The translations under genes and the position numbers were made by a program. Below are positions 46,049 to 58,225 of a stretch of DNA of 64,000 nt, piece after piece. Origin of the DNA: Bacillus methanolicus (GTDB taxonomy: Bacteria > Bacillota > Bacilli > Bacillales > Cytobacillaceae); contig NZ_VTQX01000019.1 in assembly GCF_008764295.1 (NCBI RefSeq), positions 1 to 64,000 of the forward strand, given 5' to 3'. A model generated the notes under the pieces. The model made no database searches. It was not told the DNA's origin and saw only the letters and a program-made list of their open reading frames with translations. Position 1 is the stretch's first letter. The number at the start of each line of letters is the position of its first letter.

Positions 46049-46095
46049 TTCGGTCGTGGGGACAACTAACTGGTTCCCATACCGTTTTAGCCTAA

Positions 46096-47504
<1,409 letters not shown>

Positions 47505-47519
47505 GAAGGTGATCCAAGG

Positions 47520-47804
47520 ATGGACTATCCTTCTCGATCAAAATTAGGTCAAATAGTCTTAATTTCACACGGGCGAGATGCAGGACAATATGCTATAATA
47601 GTAAGGTTGTTAGATGATCGCTTTGTTTTTGTAGCGGACGGCGATAAAAAGAAATTTGACCGGCCGAAAAAGAAGAATCTATTACACCTCGAGCTAATTG
47701 ATTATGTATCTCTAGAAGTTCAAAGAAGTTTATTAGAAACCGGTCACGTAACGAATGGAAAACTGCGATATGCATTGAAAAAGTTTGAATTCAATAATCA
47801 ATAA
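47520..47804 (+). CDS. KOW-domain RNA-binding protein (L14e-like, YbzG type)
   Basis: A 94-residue small protein with a KOW-like start, [20 protein letters not shown], followed by a basic segment ([12 protein letters not shown]). It sits between map and infA, where B. subtilis carries ybzG. The role is not established; RNA or ribosome binding is inferred from the fold and location. AAGGTGATCC precedes the ATG. Confidence 0.8.
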   Translation: MDYPSRSKLGQIVLISHGRDAGQYAIIVRLLDDRFVFVADGDKKKFDRPKKKNLLHLELIDYVSLEVQRSLLETGHVTNGKLRYALKKFEFNNQ

Positions 47805-47876
47805 GATTTGTTCACTAGCGTGGAAGGCGAAGGTTTCTCCACAATATGATAAATCTTTGAAGGGAGACTAAGTTCG

Positions 47877-48095
47877 ATGGCGAAAGATGATGTAATTGAA
47901 ATTGAAGGTACAGTACTTGAAACTTTGCCGAATGCAATGTTTAAGGTAGAATTAGAAAATGGTCATACAGTGTTAGCTCATGTTTCTGGTAAGATTCGCA
48001 TGCATTTTATTCGTATTTTACCAGGTGACAAAGTAACTGTTGAGCTATCCCCATATGATTTAACACGCGGAAGAATTACTTACCGCTTTAAATAA
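47877..48095 (+). CDS. infA: Translation initiation factor IF-1
   Basis: A 72-residue OB-fold factor. [20 protein letters not shown] and [20 protein letters not shown] are diagnostic. GGGAGAC precedes the ATG. About 230 bp without a gene follow before rpmJ. Confidence 0.97.
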   Translation: MAKDDVIEIEGTVLETLPNAMFKVELENGHTVLAHVSGKIRMHFIRILPGDKVTVELSPYDLTRGRITYRFK

Positions 48096-48279
48096 GTGAG
48101 GCTCTTTTCTCAATCTTTGTTCCTAATCCAAGCCATGTTAGTATCGTATTCATGATTAGTAGGAATGAAATTGTATGTAAGGGCTGAGAAAAGTGCCTGC
48201 GTACTATATTAATTGCGGATACAAAGAACTTTAACGTAAAAATCGGCTTTTGGATTTTTACAAACAAGATTGAGTGTAA

Positions 48280-48441
<162 letters not shown>

Positions 48442-48462
48442 TATTAAGGAGGTGCGCATATA

Positions 48463-48828
48463 ATGGCACGTATTGCTGGTGTAGACGTCCCACGTGAAAA
48501 GCGTGTAGTGATTTCTCTAACATACATTTATGGTATTGGTAAAAGTACAGCACAAAAGGTTTTAGCTGAAGCTGGTGTTTCTGAAAACACTCGCGTTCGC
48601 GATTTAACTGAAGATGAATTAAATAAAATCCGTGACATCATTGACAAGCTAAAGGTTGAAGGGGATCTTCGTCGTGAAGTATCTTTAAACATTAAGCGTC
48701 TAATGGAAATCGGAAGCTACCGTGGTCTTCGTCATCGTCGTGGTTTACCTGTTCGCGGTCAAAATACGAAGAACAATGCTCGTACTCGTAAAGGCCCACG
48801 TAAAACTGTAGCTAACAAGAAGAAATAA
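48463..48828 (+). CDS. rpsM: 30S ribosomal protein S13
   Basis: A 121-residue 30S-head protein forming bridges to L5. [20 protein letters not shown] and [20 protein letters not shown] are the family blocks. AAGGAGGTG precedes the ATG. Confidence 0.97.
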   Translation: MARIAGVDVPREKRVVISLTYIYGIGKSTAQKVLAEAGVSENTRVRDLTEDELNKIRDIIDKLKVEGDLRREVSLNIKRLMEIGSYRGLRHRRGLPVRGQNTKNNARTRKGPRKTVANKKK

Positions 48829-48849
48829 TCGGTAAAGGAGGTACTTTAA

Positions 48850-49239
<390 letters not shown>

Positions 49240-49412
49240 TTTTTCTGTATAGATTTTAAATCCCTGTCTATAATGGGAAAAGTAAGATATTTTTTGTCAA
49301 ATAAATACAGAATCATTCATCCAGTTGTTGTGCACAATCGGGAACGTATACAGGGGGAATTTCAGTTAGGACTCTTAACTGAGATTTCGACGTTTTGAAG
49401 GAGGGTAATTTG

Positions 49413-50782
<1,370 letters not shown>

Positions 50783-50794
50783 TATCCTTTTTCA

Positions 50795-50924
50795 TGTTTA
50801 GCTGCAGCGTCTACACCCTCGAAAAGGAAGAACTTGATCGTTCCTTTGCCATAAATCAATCCATCATTTAAGGGTGGGCTGATCTTGTGCTTGTTGGGTG
50901 TGGAAAGGCGCTGACGCTTTTCTA
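50795..50924. repeat. Structured intergenic repeat, copy C
   Basis: Third member of the family seen at 18335-18632. Outer stem CAGCG (50805-50809) and ACACCC (50813-50818) with GGGTGT (50896-50901) and CGCTG (50909-50913). Inner hairpin AAAGGAA (50823-50829) / TTCCTTT (50841-50847). Core words CCTCGA, CATAAATCAATCC, GGCTGATCTTGTGCTTGTT and the end CGCTTTTCTA match copy B closely, while the stem sequences differ and remain paired. Confidence 0.8.
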
Positions 50925-50929
50925 CCAAA

Positions 50930-50978
50930 CAAGGGCATAGGACAGTTTGAACAAACTTGTTCATTGCCCTTTTTCTGT
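50930..50978 (+). terminator. Terminator after the rplQ/repeat C region
   Basis: AAGGGCA (50931-50937) / TGCCCTT (50965-50971), with TGAACAA/TTGTTCA (50948-50963) stacked inside, then TTTTTCTGT. It probably ends the ribosomal super-operon. Confidence 0.85.
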
Positions 50979-51573
50979 AAGAGAAGATTGAACTAAGCCA
51001 TTACTAGAGTGTTACGATGGGCATGTATCTTTTGGATCTTTATTTTACGCTAATTCCTCCTTACTTATGAGCGGGAATTATGCTTTACATGTCACGTCTA
51101 GCTCACGCACCTCTTTGAAAGGGTTTTTAAAGAGGTGCAGGCTTTATGTAATACACTAGAGCCAATGGAAGACATTTGTTTTGAAAAATAGTGAACTTAT
51201 TTATATTTTTAAATTGTCTTCGCATACTAAAGGCTCGCCAAAATGGCGAGTTTTCTTTTTAAAGAAATTATCCTGTTGTTGAGATAGAATTCGCGTAATG
51301 AGTTTATCTACTTCTAGTATAGTCACAAAGCCTAATAAACGATAAATCAACCGCAGATTTCTTTATTGTTTATATGGTGAAGAGCACTAAGGAACAATTT
51401 GAACTTTAATTGTTTTGAAGGCGCCATGCGCTTTTGTTCATTAACTACGAAACATCATTTTGCCCCTCTTTTTTCTCCTCAATACCCAATCCTTATTTAA
51501 AAAATGGTATAGTAGATTTCGTTAGAGTTTAGAAAAGAATAGAGAAGTGAAGCGGAGCTGAGAGGAGGATATT
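50979..51573. other. Gene-free interval before ecfA1 with two hairpins
   Basis: No coding region recognised. It holds a 10-bp perfect hairpin GCACCTCTTT (51107-51116) / AAAGAGGTGC (51129-51138), preceded by GTCTAGCT like the start of the repeat family, and a terminator at 51232-51260. A promoter for ecfA1 probably lies near TATAGT (51508-51513), but no clear -35 is seen. Confidence 0.5.
51232..51260 (+). terminator. Intrinsic terminator in the rplQ-ecfA1 interval
   Basis: CTCGCCA (51234-51240) / TGGCGAG (51244-51250) with a 3-nt loop, then TTTTCTTTTT. Confidence 0.8.
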
Positions 51574-52413
51574 ATGAAAAAACCATTAGTATCAATCGAG
51601 AATGTGCATTTTAAATATGAAGGACAAGAGGAATATGCTCTTAAGGACGTATCCTTACAAATATACGACGGTGAATGGCTTGCAATCGTGGGACATAATG
51701 GTTCGGGAAAATCAACACTTGCGAAGCTATTAAATGGTCTCCAATATCCTGAAAAAGGAAGAATTCAAATAGGAGATTTGGAATTGACGGAAGATACGGT
51801 TTGGGAAACAAGAAAATTGATCGGGATGGTTTTTCAAAATCCAGATAATCAATTTGTTGGTACAACTGTTCAGGATGACGTCGCCTTTGGTTTAGAGAAT
51901 AACGGTATTCCCCGGGAAGTAATGGTAGAGAGGGTAGAAGGCTCTTTAAAGCAGGTGCAAATGGAAGCATTTCTGCAACAGGAGCCCCATCAGTTGTCAG
52001 GCGGTCAAAAGCAGCGCGTAGCCATTGCTAGTGTTATTGCGCTCCGCCCGCAAATTATTGTATTAGATGAAGCAACTTCGATGCTAGATCCACGAGGAAG
52101 AGAAGAGGTCCTCAATGTTATTCGAGAACTGAAGGAGGATCACGATATGACTGTGATCTCCATTACCCATGATTTAGAAGAGGCGGCGAAGGCAGATCGG
52201 ATGATTGTCTTAAATCGTGGACAACTATATCGTGAAGGTACGCCTGAGGAAATTTTTCAATTGGATGAGGAATTGGTTAAGCTTGGTTTAGATATACCAT
52301 TTCCAGTGAAAATGAGCAAAATGCTGAGGGAAAAAGGCATTCCTGTTAGCAAAAGTTATTTATCAGAGGAAGCGTTGGTGGCACAATTATGGACATCTCA
52401 CTCCAGCAAGTAG
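51574..52413 (+). CDS. ecfA1: ECF transporter ATPase A1
   Basis: A 279-residue ABC ATPase of the energising module shared by ECF vitamin and metal transporters. Walker A GHNGSGKST, signature LSGGQKQRVA, Walker B IIVLDEATSMLD, and the Q-loop GMVFQNPDNQ are intact. GAGAGGAGG precedes the ATG. It overlaps ecfA2 by 25 bp and acts with EcfA2 and EcfT plus separate substrate-binding S components. Confidence 0.95.
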   Translation: MKKPLVSIENVHFKYEGQEEYALKDVSLQIYDGEWLAIVGHNGSGKSTLAKLLNGLQYPEKGRIQIGDLELTEDTVWETRKLIGMVFQNPDNQFVGTTVQDDVAFGLENNGIPREVMVERVEGSLKQVQMEAFLQQEPHQLSGGQKQRVAIASVIALRPQIIVLDEATSMLDPRGREEVLNVIRELKEDHDMTVISITHDLEEAAKADRMIVLNRGQLYREGTPEEIFQLDEELVKLGLDIPFPVKMSKMLREKGIPVSKSYLSEEALVAQLWTSHSSK

Positions 52414-53258
52414 AATATCGTTATCAAGCAAACTCTCCCTTTGAACGTTTGGCTATTGAGAATGTCTCCATTGACATTCCGTCGGGGACTTACCTTGCGA
52501 TAATCGGCCATACGGGTTCTGGGAAATCGACTATCCTTCAGCATTTAAACGCGATTTTAAAGCCCACAAAAGGAAAGGTCGTCATTGGTGAGCGAGAAGT
52601 GACCAATGCGAAAAAGCAAAAGAATTTGAAAGAAATTCGAAAAAGAGTCGGGATTGTTTTTCAGTTTCCAGAACATCAGCTTTTTGAAGAAACCGTAGAA
52701 AAGGATATTTGTTTTGGGCCGATGAATTTTGGTGTTGCTGAGGAAGCAGCAAAGATCCGTGCCAAAGAAGCAATTAGGCAGGTTGGATTATCAGAAGAAA
52801 TTCTCCAAAAATCACCATTTGATCTCTCAGGTGGACAAATGAGACGTGTCGCAATCGCTGGGGTACTGGCGATGGAGCCCGATGTGATCGTCCTAGATGA
52901 GCCCACTGCAGGTCTAGATCCACGCGGACGAAAGGAAATTATGGAGATGTTTTATCAGCTCCATAAAGAACGAAACTTATCCACTGTTCTTGTGACCCAT
53001 AGCATGGAGGATGCTTCTTTATATGCGGACCAAATTGTGATTATGCATCAAGGTCAAGTATATAAAAAAGGTACACCGCAAGAAATCTTTCATTCCCCTG
53101 AAGGGCTGCTTGAGCTTGGGTTAGACGTCCCTGAAGTCGTTCGATTTCAGCAGAAGGTGGAGAAAGCTTTTCAGACAAAGCTAGGTAAAACTTGCTTAAC
53201 CATTGAAGAGCTGACAGGGGAAATTGAAAAGCTGTTTAAAGGGGGACAACTATTATGA
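52389..53258 (+). CDS. ecfA2: ECF transporter ATPase A2
   Basis: A 289-residue partner ATPase. Walker A GHTGSGKST, Q-loop GIVFQFPEHQLFE, signature LSGGQMRRVA, Walker B VIVLDEPTAGLD and switch His in VTHSMED. It begins inside ecfA1 and overlaps ecfT by four bases, so all three are translated together. Confidence 0.95.
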   Translation: MDISLQQVEYRYQANSPFERLAIENVSIDIPSGTYLAIIGHTGSGKSTILQHLNAILKPTKGKVVIGEREVTNAKKQKNLKEIRKRVGIVFQFPEHQLFEETVEKDICFGPMNFGVAEEAAKIRAKEAIRQVGLSEEILQKSPFDLSGGQMRRVAIAGVLAMEPDVIVLDEPTAGLDPRGRKEIMEMFYQLHKERNLSTVLVTHSMEDASLYADQIVIMHQGQVYKKGTPQEIFHSPEGLLELGLDVPEVVRFQQKVEKAFQTKLGKTCLTIEELTGEIEKLFKGGQLL

Positions 53259-54052
53259 TGGATAAAATGATTTTTGGTCGTTATATCCCGGCGGAATCTC
53301 CCTTGCATCGAATGGATCCAAGATCAAAGCTCATTCTTGTGTTTGCATTTGTGTGTGTTGTGTTTATTGCTAATAATGCCATTACGTATGGCCTATTGAT
53401 AGTCTATACATTATTTATGGTTCTATCTTCAAAAGTCCCGATCCGCTTTTTGCTCGGGGGATTGAAGCTAGTATTATGGCTCGTTTTATTTACCTTAATC
53501 CTTCATCTTTTTTTCACGAAGGAGGGTGAGATCATTTTTCAATGGGGTTGGGTTATGATTTATGAAGAGGGCTTGAAGAAGGGGATCTTTATTTCTTTGA
53601 GATTCTTTCTGTTAATCTTAATGACTTCTCTATTAACATTAACGACGACCCCAATTGAGATTACAGACGGGATTGAAATTTTACTTGACCCGTTGAAAAA
53701 GATAAAATTTCCTGTTCATGAATTAGCGCTTATGATGTCCATTTCCTTGCGCTTTATTCCTACGCTGATGCAGGAAACGGATAAGATTATGAAGGCCCAG
53801 ACAGCTCGTGGAGTGGAATTTTCTGGGGGGCCGGTAAAGGAACGAATCAAAGCAATTATCCCATTGTTAATCCCGTTGTTTATCGGTTCCTTTAAACGGG
53901 CAGAGGAATTGGCGATTGCGATGGAAGCAAGAGGCTATCGTGGAGGCGAGGGCCGCACCAAGTACCGTCAGCTCCGTTGGGGACTGGTCGACACACTAAT
54001 GCTGGTATTGCTTGCAGTACTCGCGGTAGCGCTATTCTTTTTCAGATCATAG
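53255..54052 (+). CDS. ecfT: ECF transporter transmembrane subunit T
   Basis: A 265-residue membrane protein with about five to six hydrophobic helices. Its two coupling helices carry the Ala-Arg-Gly motifs that insert into EcfA1 and EcfA2 (AQTARGVEF and MEARGYRGG). Starts in the ecfA2 stop. Followed by truA with a 15-bp gap. Confidence 0.94.
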   Translation: MMDKMIFGRYIPAESPLHRMDPRSKLILVFAFVCVVFIANNAITYGLLIVYTLFMVLSSKVPIRFLLGGLKLVLWLVLFTLILHLFFTKEGEIIFQWGWVMIYEEGLKKGIFISLRFFLLILMTSLLTLTTTPIEITDGIEILLDPLKKIKFPVHELALMMSISLRFIPTLMQETDKIMKAQTARGVEFSGGPVKERIKAIIPLLIPLFIGSFKRAEELAIAMEARGYRGGEGRTKYRQLRWGLVDTLMLVLLAVLAVALFFFRS

Positions 54053-54067
54053 GGAGAAGGGAAAAAT

Positions 54068-54808
54068 ATGCAGAGGTTAAAATGTAAGCTTGCCTATGAT
54101 GGTTCAGCATTTTCAGGTTATCAAATCCAGCCGAATAAGCGTACTGTACAAGGGGAGCTAGAACAAGCATTACAAAAGCTTCATAAAGGGCAGGAAGTGA
54201 AGGTGTATGCATCAGGACGCACTGATGCTGGAGTCCATGCCAGAGGTCAGGTCATTCATTTTGACACTCCGCTGCAGATCCCAGAGGAAAAATGGGGTGT
54301 CGCTCTACAGACGCTCCTTCCGGACGATATCGCGATCCTTGCTGTAACAGAGGTTGCGTCTACTTTCCATGCCCGTTTTGATGTGACGGCAAAAGAATAC
54401 CGTTATTTTGTCTATACAGAGCAAGCACATGATCCTTTTCGCCGTAATTTTGTTTATCATTATCCCTATTCCATTGATATAACAGCCATTAAGGCTGCCA
54501 GTTGCCATTTGCTCGGCGTTCATGATTTTTCGAGCTTTTGCTCAGCTAAAACAGAGGTTGAAGATAAAGTGAGGGAAATGTATGAAATTGAAGTAACGGA
54601 GGAAGACGGGCTTCTTGTTTTCCGTTTTGTTGGGAATGGTTTCCTTTACAATATGGTTAGAATTTTGGTAGGGACGCTGCTACAGGTTGGAGCAGGGAAA
54701 ATGGCAGTGGCGGAGGTTCCTGTTGTCCTTGCAAAAAGAGACCGAATTTATGCAGGCAAGACCGCGCCGCCACAAGGACTGTACTTGTGGAAAGTGATGT
54801 ATGATTAA
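54068..54808 (+). CDS. truA: tRNA pseudouridine synthase A
   Basis: Makes pseudouridine at tRNA positions 38-40. The 246-residue protein has the catalytic Asp in [19 protein letters not shown], substrate loop AKEYRYFVY and C-terminal [20 protein letters not shown]. It is last in the ecfA1-ecfA2-ecfT-truA group. Confidence 0.95.
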   Translation: MQRLKCKLAYDGSAFSGYQIQPNKRTVQGELEQALQKLHKGQEVKVYASGRTDAGVHARGQVIHFDTPLQIPEEKWGVALQTLLPDDIAILAVTEVASTFHARFDVTAKEYRYFVYTEQAHDPFRRNFVYHYPYSIDITAIKAASCHLLGVHDFSSFCSAKTEVEDKVREMYEIEVTEEDGLLVFRFVGNGFLYNMVRILVGTLLQVGAGKMAVAEVPVVLAKRDRIYAGKTAPPQGLYLWKVMYD

Positions 54809-54842
54809 TGTATAACAACTTGTCCTGGTGTCAAATAATTTC

Positions 54843-54871
54843 TTGACATATGGGGTACAGTGTTTTATCAT
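54843..54871 (+). promoter_or_regulatory. Promoter of rplM-rpsI
   Basis: TTGACA (54843-54848), 17 bp, TATCAT (54866-54871). Confidence 0.8.
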
Positions 54872-54874
54872 AAT

Positions 54875-54975
54875 ATGGTATGTATTTTAATCCCACGATA
54901 AGCCCCGGAACTTATTGTGATAAAGAATATACGAATATGAAAATGAATTTTGAAAATGAACAATTTTAGGAGGGT
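54875..54975 (+). promoter_or_regulatory. Probable L13-type leader
   Basis: The roughly 100-nt leader contains CCCACGATAAGCCCCGG followed by AACTTATTGTG, so ATAAG can pair with CTTAT and CACGATAA with TTATTGTG. A conserved L13 leader is known upstream of rplM in Firmicutes; I infer this is one but cannot run the covariance model. Confidence 0.45.
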
Positions 54976-54980
54976 AACTC

Positions 54981-55418
54981 ATGCGTACAACGTTTATGGC
55001 TAACGCTAACAATATCGAACGTAAATGGTACGTAGTAGATGCTGCAGGCAAGACTTTAGGTCGTCTTACTTCTGAAGTAGCGTCTATTCTACGTGGTAAA
55101 CATAAACCAACTTTCACACCACATGTTGACACTGGTGATCATGTCATTATTATTAATGCTTCTCAAATCGAATTGACTGGTAAGAAGCTTACTGACAAAA
55201 TCTACTACCGTCATTCTATGCACCCAGGTGGATTAAAAACTAGAACGGCGCTTGAAATGCGTACAAACTACCCTGAAAGAATGCTTGAGCTTGCAATTAA
55301 AGGTATGCTTCCAAAGAATTCTTTAGGTCGTCAAATGTTCAAGAAATTACACGTTTATGCTGGAGCAGAGCATCCACATGAAGCACAAAAACCTGAAGTT
55401 TGGGAACTTCGCGGATAA
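54981..55418 (+). CDS. rplM: 50S ribosomal protein L13
   Basis: A 145-residue early-assembly protein. [20 protein letters not shown] and [20 protein letters not shown] are the family blocks. TAGGAGGG precedes the ATG. Co-transcribed with rpsI 18 bp downstream. Confidence 0.97.
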   Translation: MRTTFMANANNIERKWYVVDAAGKTLGRLTSEVASILRGKHKPTFTPHVDTGDHVIIINASQIELTGKKLTDKIYYRHSMHPGGLKTRTALEMRTNYPERMLELAIKGMLPKNSLGRQMFKKLHVYAGAEHPHEAQKPEVWELRG

Positions 55419-55436
55419 TTAAGGGAGGATTTATAA

Positions 55437-55829
55437 ATGGCACAGGTTCAATATATTGGTACTGGTCGTCGTAAGAGTTCCGTTGCAAGAGTTCGTTTAG
55501 TTCCAGGCAATGGTAAAATTACTGTTAACGATCGTGATATTACAGATTACATTCCATTCGAAGCACTACGTGAAGTAGTGAAGCAACCATTAAACGCTAC
55601 TGAAACGCTTGGTAGCTATGATGTTCTAGTTAACGTTAAAGGTGGCGGCTACACTGGTCAAGCTGGCGCAATCCGCCATGGTATCGCTCGTGCGTTACTT
55701 CAAGCTGACCCAGAATTCCGTCCAACTCTTAAGCGTGCTGGACTATTAACTCGTGACGCTCGTATGAAAGAACGTAAGAAGTACGGTCTTAAAGGTGCAC
55801 GTCGCGCGCCACAATTCTCAAAGCGTTAA
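55437..55829 (+). CDS. rpsI: 30S ribosomal protein S9
   Basis: A 130-residue protein whose C-terminal tail reaches P-site tRNA; the tail RAPQFSKR is intact despite the adjacent integrase. [20 protein letters not shown] opens it. GGGAGG precedes the ATG. Its 3' end or the terminator behind it is the likely integration target of the mobile element that follows. Confidence 0.97.
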   Translation: MAQVQYIGTGRRKSSVARVRLVPGNGKITVNDRDITDYIPFEALREVVKQPLNATETLGSYDVLVNVKGGGYTGQAGAIRHGIARALLQADPEFRPTLKRAGLLTRDARMKERKKYGLKGARRAPQFSKR

Positions 55830-55852
55830 TAACCCATATATATCAAGGGTTT

Positions 55853-55900
55853 GGCCCATTTGGACTTTTCAAGAGGTTCCCAAATGGGCCTTTTATTTTG
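55853..55900 (+). terminator. Terminator after rpsI
   Basis: GGCCCATTTGG (55853-55863) / CCAAATGGGCC (55880-55890), an 11-bp perfect stem, then TTTTATTTT. Confidence 0.93.
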
Positions 55901-55916
55901 CTTGAATATGGCCCCG

Positions 55917-55937
55917 TGACTGGAATCTGACTGGAAT
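55917..55937. repeat. Tandem 10-bp direct repeat beside the integrase gene
   Basis: TGACTGGAAT occurs at 55917-55926 and 55928-55937, an 11-bp period equal to one helical turn. It lies between the rpsI terminator and the 3' end of the integrase gene, where arm-type binding sites of tyrosine integrases with an N-terminal arm-binding domain are expected. Confidence 0.6.
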
Positions 55938-55953
55938 TATTCATGAAAAAATT

Positions 55954-57135
55954 TCAGATCCTCTCGTCTTGATTTTCATTATCTTCGTTATTTAGAAAAC
56001 TCACCAATTTTTTGCTAAGTTCTCCATCTGCTTTTTCCGAAATATGCGTGTAAATATCCATCGTTGTACTAATCCTCGAATGGCCCAACCGTTTCTGAAT
56101 GTCTTTCATCCTTGCACCAGCTGCAAACAGCATAGAGGCGTGTGTGTGCCTTAAACCGTGTACTTTAATATTTTTTATCTTAAATCTTTTACAGGTTGAA
56201 TGCAGCGTTTCATTCGGGTATGCACTCCGCATCGGTTTCAGGTCAGACGGTCTTGGAAACAAGAAAGGTTCGATATTTGGATTCCCGTGTTCCTCACGTA
56301 AGCGCCGGTTCAATTCAATGAGTTTAACCAATACATTAAAAGTTTCATCATCCAGCCCAATCTTCCGGAATGAGTTTTTCGTTTTCGGTTGAAGCAGCTG
56401 ATAATCTCCGTTGATCCATACAAGCGTTTTATTGATGGACAGTTCCTTTTTATCTTGACATAAGTCACTTTCAAGCAACGCGGACAGTTCACCTTTCCGA
56501 ATGCCGGTATATAAGAAAGTCCGGAACATCGCAAATACCCGGAAAGAAAGCTCCTGTTCAGCCCGAGTAAGGAAAGTATTAACGGTTTCTTTTTCCCAAA
56601 ACTCCACGCCTGTATCTTCCTCCTTTGACGAATATTCATCCTCATAGTACGGGTAGGCTACATAGTCCATTGGATTTTCCTTGATGATTTTTTTCCGTTT
56701 GGAGTAACGGAATAATAAATCCATCTGGTTCCCGTAATCTTTAAAAGATTTCATTTTCGTAGAGAGTTCATCAATGAATGCCTGGCATTGTTCGGACGTA
56801 ATCTGATCGATGTATAGCTTACTGAAATTCGGCAGGATATGCTTATTGAATTTTGAACGCTTGTTTGCAAGGGAGGAAATCTTCAATTTCTTTTCCTGTT
56901 CCTTCATCCACATATCGTAGACTTCCTCGAAGGTAAAATACTCTTTTTGTATGAACTTTCCTTCCTCAACCTCATTCTGGATTAGGCGTGCTGCTTCCAT
57001 TGCTTCACGCTTGGTTTTGAATCCCCTCCTTGTCGTGGAACGATACTTTCCCGTTTTTGGGTCTTTCCCGATTGAAAGCTGAACCATCCATAGCTTTTCA
57101 CCCGATTTTGTGGTGTAACGTGAATAAGATGCCAT
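55954..57135 (-). CDS. int: Site-specific tyrosine integrase (phage/ICE type)
   Basis: A 393-residue recombinase. The N-terminal arm-binding domain (about 1-60, with TTRRGFKTKREAMEAARLIQ) is followed by the core-binding SAM-like domain and a catalytic domain with Arg in TGIRKGEL, HGLRHTHASM and the final GHSRISTTMDIYTH holding the His and nucleophilic Tyr. The frame is complete. It converges on rpsI, typical of elements that integrate at gene 3' ends. No excisionase, repressor or other phage or ICE gene is nearby, so the element is reduced to a remnant. Confidence 0.9.
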   Translation of the reverse strand: MASYSRYTTKSGEKLWMVQLSIGKDPKTGKYRSTTRRGFKTKREAMEAARLIQNEVEEGKFIQKEYFTFEEVYDMWMKEQEKKLKISSLANKRSKFNKHILPNFSKLYIDQITSEQCQAFIDELSTKMKSFKDYGNQMDLLFRYSKRKKIIKENPMDYVAYPYYEDEYSSKEEDTGVEFWEKETVNTFLTRAEQELSFRVFAMFRTFLYTGIRKGELSALLESDLCQDKKELSINKTLVWINGDYQLLQPKTKNSFRKIGLDDETFNVLVKLIELNRRLREEHGNPNIEPFLFPRPSDLKPMRSAYPNETLHSTCKRFKIKNIKVHGLRHTHASMLFAAGARMKDIQKRLGHSRISTTMDIYTHISEKADGELSKKLVSFLNNEDNENQDERI

Positions 57136-57184
57136 TTCCCCAAATCCTTTACTTAGTATTCTGTTATGTGCCTTGCTTAAAATG

Positions 57185-57569
57185 TTTCCATATGAAGATA
57201 CTCTTATCTCATCTTAGTATTGAAAAGGCGGTAATCTGCGGATATTCGACGGGTGGTTCGGTAGTGTTGGAATTTTTGCTGTCTCATAAAGATCGGGCTC
57301 TAGGCGGGGTGATTATTAGTGGAATGTCCGAGGTTCGTGATTTTTATAATGAAAAAAGGATTGCTATCGCTAGGCTGCTGTCTAAAGCTAAAGCGAAACA
57401 TCTGCTAGGATTGGCCGTATCATGGGGGAATTCAAATACATTTAAAACATTTACTAATATGTTTCGGGATGCCGTTAAGGGGGATCCACGAAATATTTCC
57501 CAGTATTATCTTTATAGTTTGCAATATAATTGTACGGACCAATTACATACTATTAGCTTGCCGGTTTAA
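57185..57569 (+). pseudogene. Alpha/beta hydrolase fragment
   Basis: The frame reads HLSIEKAVICGYSTGGSVVL, with the nucleophile elbow GYSTGGS, then FLLSHKDRALGGVIISGMSE. The N-terminal 80 or so residues that normally precede the elbow are missing. The frame stops at ISLPV, where homologues continue toward the Asp and His of the triad. It is therefore cut at both ends. Its left end is within about 50 bp of the integrase start codon, which suggests an element boundary or deletion joint there. Confidence 0.72.
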
Positions 57570-57584
57570 CTAAGGTAAAAACTA

Positions 57585-57622
57585 AGCATTCATAATAATA
57601 TGAATAATGACATGAATGTAGG
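57585..57622 (+). terminator. Hairpin with T-run before cwlJ
   Basis: AGCATTCAT pairs with ATGAATGTAGGC-type sequence across an AT-rich loop and is followed by seven Ts. Probably the old terminator of the hydrolase gene. Confidence 0.5.
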
Positions 57623-57654
57623 CTTTTTTTCATACTATATTTGGGGGTAGAAAA

Positions 57655-58094
57655 ATGCCAAGAGTAAATTACCGAAGTTCAGATGTTGCCTTAATGGCAA
57701 GGATGATGAGAGCAGAAGCCGAAGGAGAAGGAAAACAGGGAATGTTATATGTTGGAAATGTAATTGTGAATCGAGTTGTAGCAGAATGTTTAGACTTTAA
57801 AGGTTTAAGAACCGTTAAGCAAGTTATTTTTCAAGTGCAAGGAGGAAATTTTTCCTTTGAAGCAGTTCAAAAAGGGAATGTATTTTATCAAAGAGCAAGA
57901 ACTTCTGAAAAAAGATTGGCAAAAAAAATTTGGATTATTGGAGAGAACACCCAGCAAAATATGCTCTTTGGTATTTTAATCCTCATGGTCCATGCCCTCC
58001 AACATGGTATGGTCAACCTCATTCTGGTCAATTTAAAGAACATTGTTTTTATGAACCAAAACCTGGAACATGTGATGATGTTTATAGAGGTTAA
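57655..58094 (+). pseudogene. cwlJ: CwlJ-type spore cortex cell-wall hydrolase, frameshifted
   Basis: The N-terminal half reads as CwlJ: SSDVALMARMMRAEAEGEGK, then GMLYVGNVIVNRVVAECLDF and FEAVQKGNVFYQRARTSEKR, with the SleB/CwlJ catalytic Glu region. At a run of eight As (57921-57928) the frame is lost. The +1-restored frame reads YWREHPAKYALWYFNPHG and ends CFYEPKPGTCDDVYRG at 58094, exactly as CwlJ should. One A is missing. The truncated frame runs on to 58107. It may be a true pseudogene, a slipped-strand variant or a sequencing error. CwlJ works in spore germination with GerQ. TGGGGGT precedes the ATG. Confidence 0.85.
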
Positions 58095-58117
58095 GCTTAC
58101 TCTTTGAGTAAGCTTTA
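58093..58117 (+). terminator. Hairpin overlapping the cwlJ stop
   Basis: AAGCTTACTC (58093-58102) / GAGTAAGCTT (58106-58115), a 10-bp perfect stem with a 3-nt loop. It begins in the TAA of the restored cwlJ frame. The T-tract is short. Confidence 0.6.
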
Positions 58118-58199
58118 GTCTGTCGATAAATCCGAAAAATCTCGGTTGCTTCGGCCCGTCTTTTTTGATTGTAAAATTAGTTGCTGATATTTTATGACG

Positions 58200-58224
58200 A
58201 AAAAAGGTGCCTGGCACCTTTTTT
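58200..58224. repeat. Palindrome GGTGCC-T-GGCACC with A/T arms
   Basis: AAAAAAGGTGCC (58200-58211), one T, GGCACCTTTTTT (58213-58224). It is a near-perfect 12-bp palindrome between the convergent cwlJ and CBO0543-type genes, so it can be a bidirectional terminator. Similar GGTGCCTGGCACC palindromes recur in Bacillus genomes, as I recall. Confidence 0.7.
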
Positions 58225-58225
58225 T

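Noticed and set aside
57030-57184. Upstream extension of the hydrolase frame
   Set aside because: These codons lie antisense to the integrase N-terminus and do not resemble a hydrolase; only the part from about 57185 does.
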